Of a DNA stretch of 64,000 nt, positions 1 through 11,300 are shown piece after piece (position 1 is the stretch's first letter; every line of letters starts with the position of its first letter). Location: NCBI GenBank assembly GCA_014607495.2, contig CP053170.1, positions 2,728,001 to 2,792,000 on the forward strand. Reading direction: 5' to 3'. Position numbers and translations under genes: made by a program. The notes below the pieces were generated by a model. The model was not told the DNA's origin and made no database searches. It was given only the letters and a program-made list of their open reading frames with translations. Origin of the DNA: Carposina sasakii. Lineage: Eukaryota; Arthropoda; Insecta; Lepidoptera; Carposinidae.

Positions 1-654
1 ATAATGACAGGTCACGGACAAGTTGGTTTGGATTAGAGTAAACTATTTTTATGTCATTCAGTTAAAAAAATATGCATTACAAACTAGGTACATGTTAAAT
101 ATATTTATGCTTATAATATATCTGGTATAAATGTATAAAACAGAGTTAGTATATTAAAACAAAATGTATAATGGTTAATAATAATAATAATGTACTGTTA
201 AAGGGGCCCTTAATATTGTGCCCAAGGAAGAATGGGGCCCTATTCCTAAACCCTTAAAGGGGCCCCTAGAACATAATTGCCACTCAAATTAATGTTTAGG
301 ACATTATGGGGCCTCTTCTGATAGAAGCCACGATGAGATTAAGAAAAGGGGAGGGGCTTAATCAACATGTGTATTTACTATACTCAGCGCAGTATGTCCC
401 AATCATTGGCTCATACATGCAACGGAGACATTGTGAGCGATAATGTAATTATATATTTATTTACTTATTCAGATTAATGATCTTAAAACTCAATGTCCCA
501 TAAAACTGCCTGCGCCGTTTGATTATGGGATCCATGAGTAAATATAATGTAATTCTTTCATTTCTTACAATATCTTAGCTTCGTATTTTCCACAAGTACA
601 CGTTATTATCCCCTCTTGTCTTTATCCTTGGGGCCCCTACATAACCCCGGGGCC
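1..654. other. 3' flank of NPEPL1, no gene seen
   Basis: AT-rich sequence with several GGGGCCC-containing short repeats around 201-270 and 630-656. TTTATT at 456-461 reads AATAAA on the minus strand and could end the NPEPL1 transcript about 195 bases after its stop. No coding region is supported here. Confidence 0.5.
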
Positions 655-2295
655 CTATTCCTTGGCCTCAGTTAGTACGGGTCCTGGACTGAGGGCCCGA
701 AGTAATTCGCAGTTAGTATGTGCTCCAAACAATACGGGTAGGAGTCCCACGCCGTAGCCAGTTGCCCGCTCGCCCTGGGAACAAAGAGGTTCATATTGTA
801 GCACTGTTTATGAAAGAGGTGTGTCAGGATCGTAGCAAGTGGAGATCCGTGATCTCTGCCTACCCCTCCGGGAAACCGGCGTGATTTTATGTGTGTATGT
901 TGTCGTCAGCCTATTGCAGTCCACTACTGGACGTAGGCCTCCCCCAGTGTACGTCACATGGCTCGATCTTCCGTGTTCACCATCCAGTCACTACCAGCCA
1001 GCGTTGCCAGATGCACGATAACTATCGTAGATCTACGATAATTTTGAGTGCCATGCCATAAAAATTAAGATTAGGTTTCGCACGATAATTCGTTCAAATT
1101 CTACGATATTTTTTGTCAAATTTACGATAATTTTGTAAACATCCAATTTACCCCCTTAATTTAAATCCACTAAATTCCAACTCGTGAGCGGGGGGGTCCT
1201 TTTCCATAATATTCTATCATGCGATAAAAACACGATAATTTTGCAACAATTATGAGATAATTTCGCAATGTACAACCTGGCAACACTGCTACCAGCCGTC
1301 CTCTTTAAGTCATCGGTACATCTGTCCGGAGGACGCCCAACGCTACGCTTGCCGAGGCGCGGTCTCCATTCGAGAACCCGTTTGTATGTATGTATGTATG
1401 TGTGTGTAGTGAAATACTAGCAGCCGTCTGGTAATCCAGAATGTAACCCTATATTCTTCTCTGTTATGATATAACATTTTGTCCCCGATTCCTAAACATG
1501 GCTGTGGTATTTTCTTTTATACTGCTACTCTTGCTACTCCTTTTCGTACCCCGTGTGTATATTGTATGTAGATCGAACTTACGCCTCCCGCTTGGAAGGT
1601 GCACGTCTTAACCACTATCACAGGCTATTTTAATGATTTTAATGTTGCAAAATTGTCACTTAGCTCGTGCCTCGGAAAGCACGTAAAACCGTTGGTCCTG
1701 CGCCTGATCTCTCTCCGGTCGTGTCGGCTTTCCGTCCCATCGGACTATGAGAGTTAAGGAATAGAGAGTGCATCGAGTTTGCGCACACACTTGTGCACTA
1801 TAATATCTCCTGCATACCTGGCCAATCTCCGTAGAGATTCGCCTTAGCCGAAACTCGGTCGGAGATCATCATCATCATCATGTAGAAATCGTAAGGTTCA
1901 GTACTTCTGTTTTTCCGAACTCATTTCCTCTCGCTATCTACTTCCAGGCATGCTTTACCATCATAGTAATAGCCTTCTATGCATCCATTCCACTGAAGTA
2001 TGTAGGTAAATCGCTTCACAAGCAAATAACTTGTTGTTTACGCGAATGATTCCCACGATCGGAACGTTTGGCTGAATAAGGGTTTTTATTATAATGATAT
2101 CTGTATTGTGTTAATTTAAGTTGATTCAATATAGAACCACCGAACAATCAACATGACTTTTTTTTGAATGTCTACTCAACTATACTCTACTCGACCTACA
2201 ATCAGACAGCCACCATCCTTCACCACATGTATTTAAACTACGCAACGGATTTCAATATACCTAGTATCAGCATTGCACACGTGCGAAGCCGGGGC

Positions 2296-2332
<37 letters not shown>

Positions 2333-5300
2333 TACGCAGTGCGCCGGCGCCGCCATGTCCACATGCAGCCACGTGCCTCCCCACTCGAACCCGAGCTGCG
2401 CCAGGATGAACAAGCCTGCGCAAGATGGCTGCGCGTTGTTGCGGTCCTGGACATCATACAAACATCTCACTGTAGAATATCTATTAGGGGTATTATTTGA
2501 CCCCTATACCCACACAAACGGAGACTCTAAAACGATACCAAATACAAAAATTTTCAGGTAAATTACGGCAACACTATCCTTTGGGCCGCATATCTAATAG
2601 GGAGTCATTAATGACCCCCGCCCAAACAGAGTCAAAAACGAGCCTGACTCATCATTCAAGTACAAAGTCAAAGTCGACTCTCATTCGAAATTCGAGGGTC
2701 AAAATCGACTCTCAAAATTTGAGGGTCAAAAATCACCCCCACTCTGATACCCACACACACTCACCGCCACACTATTCTTCATATCAGCCACCTGGCTGGT
2801 AAACTCAGTCGCATGCAGCTCCGGTGCAAAAGGCAACGCGTGCACCAAGTCACCCGACAGCCGGCCGGCGCGGACGCATGCTGTCTCCATCTCCGCACGG
2901 TTTGACAGGATCGCTGCGTGATATTTACCGGTCGCTGTGCCCTGCAATTGGATAAAAACTTTGTTAATTAAAAAATCCAAAAACCCGACTGCTTAAAAAA
3001 GAACCAAATAATGTACATAGTAAAAAAACTGAAAAGAATAAAAACAAGCACTTACATGTCCGGTGGTCTAGAATTCTATAATATTTTATGTTCTTCAACA
3101 GTATTCATTCCATAATAATATTATAGAATTCTAGAGCACCGGACATCTAAGTGCTTGTTTTTTTCTTTTCAGTTTTTCTACTATGTACATTATTTGGTTC
3201 TTTTTTAAGCAGGCGGGTTTTTGGATTTTTTAAATTATGTTTTTTTTATTTTATACTTTTTTGTTATGAGTACCTAGCTACTAATAGAGATACGCTTCAA
3301 GAAACATGCTCAACATGCTCGGCAGCAAGAAGTTTTCGTCTTGCTGTTGTCTAAAAACTTATATGTGAGAATGGTTGTTACGCAACTTTCAATCGATATA
3401 GATCTTAAACGATTGGTCGAATCGAAAAATGTTGAGAGAAACCTAATAATGATTTTTAAATACCTATTCAACGATGACCCTCTCGATATAGTTTGTCGAC
3501 TTAAATATTTTTCATTTTCACAAAATGGCGTCCAGCAGTCGCCATATTGGATTTTCACTAACGTCATGTCTTTAGTGACACTCGCCGGACTAAGAGGAAT
3601 CGATGGACGTATGAATCATAAAAATCGGTCGAGGCGTTTGGTCTGTGTAGTGCTTCAAAATAACACATACATACAAACATAGGCTGTTAAACAAAATACC
3701 ACTCCTTTGCGTCGCGCAGTCGGGTAAAAATAGCGCTAGATTTACCTAAACTCTGGTTTACAAAACAACTTCATTTTTCTTATATGAGGTCTAGCAAAAA
3801 GTACTGATTATCTTTTGACACGAAACTAGGTAGGTAAAAAGAAACAACTTTCATTATGAGACCAACTATTGAGGCGCAGTCGGCTATAAACCCCTCTTTA
3901 CGGCTACCTGCCCTCACCTGCCCTCACCTGCCCTTGGTGCTATTTAAGGGGACGCTAATAACTTATAATACCTACTTAGAATGGCACGCAATTTCCAACG
4001 CACCGTGGTTCCTGAAAACTGAGGAACTGCACAGTGAGCTTCACATGGAGACAGTCGATGAAGTGATAAAGAAAGCCACATCTCACTACAGAAGACGCCT
4101 TGTCAAACACCCTAACAAACTAGCCACTGAGCTGACATCTGTGAACTATCCTAAGAGGTTAAAACGGAAAAATATTCTGGAACTCGATTGAGTAAGAAAA
4201 GTGGAAGAAGTTGTTGGACCTCTTCTACTCAAGGCCATGCAAGACATCACATCTGCTCATAGTCAAGCACTGATCGCAGATACTAAAGAGAAAAAAAAAA
4301 AAAAAAAAAAACTTAGAATGGAACGGAAACATTTCTTATAGGATTCGTTACCGGTCGCTTTGATTGTTATATTTGTGCCCGAAAAGCGGCGGTAGGCTCA
4401 CCATTTACCACGTGGGACTTAATAGGCTAACTAATGGTGAAAAGTGGGTGTGCAAATTGCACACTTTTGCCCAACGTCTTTGGCGGATAATTATAGATTT
4501 ATAGATTATGGACGTGACTATATGTATGTATGGCTACCTGGGTAAGGGCAGGAAATTGATGACGGTGATAAAGATGGAGATTTGTAGGACATATCTACCT
4601 GCGCCCCTGTGAGTGTGGCGATGTCCACAATGGTGTCAGCTTTCAGGTCACGTGACGCGAACACCACGCCGTCAGCTAGCACCAACCGACCTATACAATA
4701 ATATACAGTTATGTAAAATTTATTTCAATTGAGGGCTCGCCCACCACCGGGCCCTATACACCCTCCGCTGACCCTCGGATCTGCCGACTCATGATCACGA
4801 ACACAAGACACTACAGTCGCAACGAGAAGCCAGATCCAAGCACCTAGCATGCAACCATAAATACAAAGCTGCTAATCCGAAAAGCAATTAAAATTTTTAA
4901 TCTACATATATTTCGCCAACACCCGTGGCATCATCAGGATTAGTTTTCCATATTAGTTCTAACTACCTAACTAACTAACTAAAATTAATTAATGCTTTCG
5001 TTATGTTTTTCAAAAATTTTCTAGTGTTCTATTAATCTTACAATATTTTTTTTCATGACCCTTCCCCGGACTAGTTCAGACAAAGATTAAGTAACATAAC
5101 AAAAAAATAATTTGATAAATTGTTCCTTACTTTCACGTAAGATAAAAACTTTAGATGTTAAATTATGGATATATCGCATCGATTTAAAATTTTAAAATGC
5201 ATATAACCATAGCTCTTATAACAGGTTTATTGGAATTCTCAATTTCAGTAAGAGAAATGTATGTATACAGAATGTAACAAAAAGGGTATCTTATAACAGG

Positions 5301-8300
5301 TTTATTGAAATTCTCAATTTGAGTAAGAGAAATTTGAAATGTATGTATACAGGATGTAACAAAAAGGGTATGTTAAGCGAAAAACTATGTAAATAGCCCA
5401 CTATAGAGAACCTATCTACAAAATTTGATACTCGAAATCACATTTTTATTTTTCAAGATTGTATGAAAATTTCTGAGATATTTAAAAATTCTCCATACTA
5501 TCGGAAAAAATAAACATGTGATTTTGGGTCTCAAATTTTGTGGACAGGTTCTCTACAGTGGGCTATTTACATAGCTTTTCGCTTAACATACCCTTTTTGT
5601 TATACCCTGTATATTATGGAAAAACTTGTATTACCTTCAGCATCGGTGTTATTAATCTCGACAGTTCTTCCCGAGTACAGTTGGTGAATGTCGTCCGGCC
5701 TGGCGACAATAAATTATATAATTAATATAAAAATAGACAATGTTTCATACAAAACATATAATCTTTCACGATTCTCAAATAGGCCACAATATATTTCTAT
5801 TTAATTCGTGAAACTATATTTATTTGTGATACTACTATTCACTTGGAGGTCACACTACTAATGATGAAAGAAGTTTTTGAACAATTAGTTTTATCAGGAG
5901 GCGGAAGTCGGTAAATTTTTCTTAATTTGTATTTAAGTAAGTTGAAGATAACGCCTCTTGTACGGATAACGGACCGCCAAAGTTAGACGGTGCGTTGTCC
6001 GCTGCGTGTACACACCCTCATATGACCCTCATAGTGCCTCATATATTGGAGGTTTGGGATCTTTCAAAGAAATACGCGGATTGATTTTAGAATATTACTC
6101 GTATAATATTAAAGCACTTGGAAGACACAAGACCGTTACTGCTTCAGAGCTTAAAGGCAAGTGAAGGTAGCAAAGGAATATGTACCTATACACTTTTTAT
6201 AAACTAAATGTTTCACCGTCTACCTTCATTTTATTTTATGTTTATCAATGAATAGCTTCATATTAAAATATGATTAATTTTTGCAACACTTAAAAGGTGA
6301 ATAAATCAACATCATACACCACCTGGTGGTTATCTGTTTTTTGGCGGTCCGTCATCCGTTCAGGTGTCTACAAGCGGCCTAACAGAATAACACTGAATTC
6401 TAAGTCACTATGGTCACTAGCCATAGTTCCACACATACCTGGTAGCATTCCCAGCCACGCTGTTCTCAGCCAGACACAGCACAGCATGCAGATTGAAGCT
6501 GGGCGAGGCTGTGACCGCCGTACGGAATGCGGACAGCACTGCTGCTGCCCCGCCACAGTCGCCTTTCATGCCCACCATGGACGCCTGGTAACCAGGGTAA
6601 TCATGTGTTTTATAAAAGTAATATAGCGCCCGTAACACGAACTTGATGGGAGCGAGATATCTCCCATTTATGAGACAAATACACAGAGCTATACAGGGTG
6701 TAACAAAAGGAGTATGTTAAGCGAAAAGCTATATAAATGGCCCACTATAGTTATATATATATATATAACCTATTTCCAAAATTTCAAGACTCAAATTCAC
6801 ATTTTTATTATTCCAGATAGTATAAAGAATTCCGAAACAAATCAGGAATGTCCATACAATATTGAAAAATAAAAATGTGATTTCGAGTCTCAAATTTTTC
6901 CAAAATTTGACACTCGAATAGGATCTCTATAGTGGGCTATTTACATCGCTTTTCGCTTAACATACCCTTTCTGTTACACCCTGTATAAATATAATAGGTT
7001 AAAGCAGTGATAGCCCAATGGTTAAGACGTGCGCCTTCCAAGTGAGGGCGTAGGTTCGATCCCAGGCACGGGCCTGTTAATTAATTTATTTTATATACGG
7101 ATGTTTTTTTCAAATAGCCTATACTGTGTCCCACTGCTGGGCACAGGCCTCCCCCATTTAAGCCCACGTTAATACGAATGTTAATGAAGTAAAATTGTCA
7201 GCTCGTGTCTTGAATAGCACGTAAAACGTTTGATCATGCGCCTGATCGCTCTCCGGTCGTATCGGCTTTCCGTCCCATCGGAGTAAAGGAAAACAGAGTA
7301 CTTGATTTTGTGCTTAAGTTCCTTAATCGACTCTTACGACATGCACGGAAGGAGATGCAGTTGATGTATTCTAGTGAAACTCCGCATAGGCACTGGAAAT
7401 TATTACATTTATAATATTACAGATATATCGACATCAGTCTATTGCAGTCCACTGCTGGACGTAGGCCTCCCCCAGGGCACGCCACAAGGCTACTGCCACA
7501 GGGGGGTTTTGCCCATAGTCACCACGCTGGCACCAGGCAGGCGGGTTGGTGACCGCAGTGTGATTTTTGGACTATTTGTCAGCACGGGAGGCGCTGCTGC
7601 CCACCTCCCGGAAACCCTTAATCGCCTCGTACGATACCCACGGGCAGACATGGGGTGGTACAAACTCTACTCTGCCGGCACCACGCGGCTAAATTCCTAT
7701 AATATTAGTGAAGATACATCACACTTACCCTAGATTTAATACTAAGTCCGCCTGTATCATAGACAATGCCCTTGCCCACCCAAGCGACATTCTGCGTGGA
7801 GCCAGCGTCATAGGAGAGTGAGACTAACGCGGGCGGACATACGGACGCTTTTCCCACGCCGTATATACCGCCCATACCGCGCTCCTTCAGCTCCTCCCCT
7901 CTTATAATGGTTGGTGCTTTAAGGCCGAGTTCTTCTGCTACTTTTATCGCTTCCTGTTAATGGAATTTGTTGTTTAATGTGCTGTGGATAAGGTTTATTG
8001 TCGTGTTTGCTGGAGTATACATCGGATGCCCGATTTCAGCTTCATATGTATAGCGGTTTTCGTAAAAAAATTGAATTCCCGTTTGTCCCCCCTTCCCGTG
8101 TGAATGGGGGGAATCCGGATCTAATTAGATCTAAGGTTTCTAACGGTGAAATAATTTTTGAAATCGGCACAGTACATGTAGACTAGAATATAGCAAAATT
8201 TTTAGACTTTTCAAATGGCTGAGGGAGATAAAAGTTAACGATTTACGGTGTTATTACAAAAACCACCTCTAAACTAAGCTAGACTCGCCTGTATAAACTC

Positions 8301-11300
8301 GTCCACATTCATCAGATTGGTGGGCGCGTCCACAATCCCCTGTATACACTATACACAAGCTAGACTCGCCTGTATAAACTCGTCCACATTCATCAGATTG
8401 GTGGGCGCGTCCACAATCCCCTGTATACACTATACACAAGCTAGACTCGCCTGTATAAACTCGTCCACATTCATCAGATTGGTGGGCGCGTCCACAATCC
8501 TCGCCGCACGTCGCACGTCGTCCGCCGCGGTTTGTACACGAGATAGCTCGGATGCGGGAAGTGAACCGGGGACTGTCCAACCGTCTGAATCGCCGTCTGG
8601 GTGATAATAGTTATTTTTATTAAAATTTAAATAAGTTTGTTTAAGTTTAATAGGCTTACGCTTGAACCCAACGCGCCTAATGGTAATCACCGTTACAGTC
8701 TAAGATGGAGCACGCTTGTCTAAAAGAAATTTAGAGTCATACATCGAAATTATGACCTATAGAAAGTAAGTAGATAAATTAGGAAATTTAAAGAAAAATA
8801 TGCAATCATACCATGTCATATACAGGGTGTTTGTGACAGCCAGGCAAATATTGATATGGCGACTTCAGACCATGATTCTGAGTCGAAAACCACTGAAAAT
8901 TTTCGCCTTTTTTATTTTCAGGAAAAAATACAGGATTCGAAATTATCAAGATAAATATTTTTTTTTAAATAATTATCTGATAATTATCCGATAATTATTC
9001 TAGTTGATTTGGCAATTAACTTCTTGAAATTTTCTTTATTTAAATTATAATCTCTTTATCTCAAAAAGGGTCTCAGTTTTTCGGCATTATTAAATGAACA
9101 GCAATGAATTTAATTTAGAGTTTGTTTTTATGGCGTCAAAAAAAAGTAAGAAAGTACGTAAAAAAGAGAAATTCCTGAAATTCACACTTCTCTTATCAGT
9201 CAAAGGTATTTTCTTATGTCTAGCGCGTTTGGATACGTAAATAAACTTAGATTATTTTAGTATAATTATCACTTCGAACCCTGAAAAAATAGTTTAGTTC
9301 GTTTAATAAGCCCTAGATAATGACATATAAATACTAAAGACTTAAAAATTTTACCATAAGATGATTTTACAAAAAAAAGTTGCCCTCAAAAAAGTTTGAA
9401 TAACTAAACAATCCAATCCTAGAGTCACAGGTGATCCAAAAAACAGAAATGTGTCACACAATAACCAATAAGCCCATTTAATTAGTCACAGGATCCCCCA
9501 ATACCTACAATTGGCGCGGAGAGCAAAGATGATAATCAAATCAAAAATACATTTCTTGCGATTAATAACACTGACGTATAGCTCAACACAATGGTACTTG
9601 TTCAGCATTTCAGTCTTTGCCTGGTTGTCACCCACACCCTGTATGTATATGAAAGACTCATTATGATAATGATGGATAGGATTAATAGGATCAAAATTTA
9701 TTAATATAAACTTTTGCATAAGGTAAGGTATATAAGGTGACTATAAAAACAGGTTCTATGAGTTCCACACTCCAGCGCACCTCCGTCAGCCTGTGCCAGC
9801 TGTATCTGTACACACACACTGCGCGGGCGCGGCGCGGCAGTAGGCTCAGACGACGCGAGCGCAGCGAGCGAGGATCTCGCGCTGAATTCCGGGAACGAAC
9901 GCGCGACCGCCAACGCGCTTGCGAATACGTCGCGTTTTGTGCACACCAGCTGCAAATAACCATAAATTATCGCTAGATTATAGTAAACATTATTTTCATA
10001 AAAATTATTCTCCTCTATCATCCTTTATTTTCGTTTGGCCAAAAAGCCCGCGAAAATAACTGTAATACTCCGCATAGCGTAAGGGAAAAAAAATTAAGGA
10101 TTTTTTTTTTTTTTTTACTAATTTAACATATTGCAGTATGTTAACATAAAGTGGTTAATGGGAAAGAAAACCAGAAACTTTTCAGCCAGAGGGCACCGAA
10201 TGTATGCTATTGTGCATGTGCGTGACTCTAGCCAGAAAGTATGTTCTAGGAGATTTTTCGGAATGCAGCTAATAAGCGTGTTGTTAAAGGTAAATGTGAT
10301 GGAAATCCAGAATTTACTTGACAACAGGAACTGAATCAGAGCCCAAATCACGTTCTGAAACATGATCTAAGTCAGAAAATATGAAATTGAGAGATTTTAT
10401 CTATCTATTTGGTTAATTTGTGTGTCGTGGTCTATAACTGTAACGGAAATTTTGAATTAGTGTCCATCCATGAGTCTTCCGAATTCTTCCTATTCGAATT
10501 CCTGCTGGGATAACGTTTGCCAAAATGCTGGTTTGAGAAAATGATAAAATGTGACACAACACATTTTTCTGTGATAAATACCATGAGTAAAAACGTGATT
10601 AATACTACATTACAGCTTGTTTGTGTACCTTAATATATCTTGTTACACTAATTAACTCGATACAATGGAACATAATATTCACAAGTGATTTATTGTAATG
10701 AAAGACATGTACATAAATTGTATGTCTTTGTCTCGAATTTACCTTCCACTACATACCGACTAAGTTAAAACTATATTTATACTGGTGAGGAGGGAGAGGA
10801 CTTAGTCATCAACACCCTGCCCTTGTCCCAAGGTCAACGCAATATTTTCTTCTTTTTTTTCTTCAGACTAAGGGCACGCCACAAGGCTACAATTATTGGG
10901 GGTTTTTGCCCATATGGTTTCTTTCAAAACCCACATTGCCAACGATTTGGCATATACTTTACGGCCGGCTACCTGCTTGACGCCAACCGTCCTCGGGTAT
11001 AGCTAAGTGACAATTTTTAGAAAATCCTTACATTAAACACAACTCGGGCCACTTAACTTGACACCTGGCTCAAAAAAAGTTTGTATTAGGTACAGTGCGC
11101 AAAAATTTTCAATACAATATGTTTTTGGCACTTTTTAGCTATAGATAAGTACGCGTGATATCCTGATCTAAGAACAAAGAAATATCCATAGATAATCGAT
11201 GTGCATGGCACGGGTGTCAGTCATGTTAAGTCGAAGATATAGTACAGTAATACACAACACTTACCACAATATGCTCATCGCCGCTCCGCTGACACGCTCG

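Noticed and set aside
2164..2561. Several overlapping ORFs on both strands
   Set aside because: They come from the CA/TG repeat and the NPEPL1 exon 10 read in wrong frames; only the 2336-2446 minus frame is supported.
7005..7072. tRNA-like sequence with A and B boxes
   Set aside because: It leads into a SINE body and lacks a complete cloverleaf; the copies at 12985 and 53990 are the same kind.
8276..8498. CRISPR-like or satellite array
   Set aside because: The repeats are directly adjacent, without spacers, in an animal gene; they are a tandem duplication of exon and intron.
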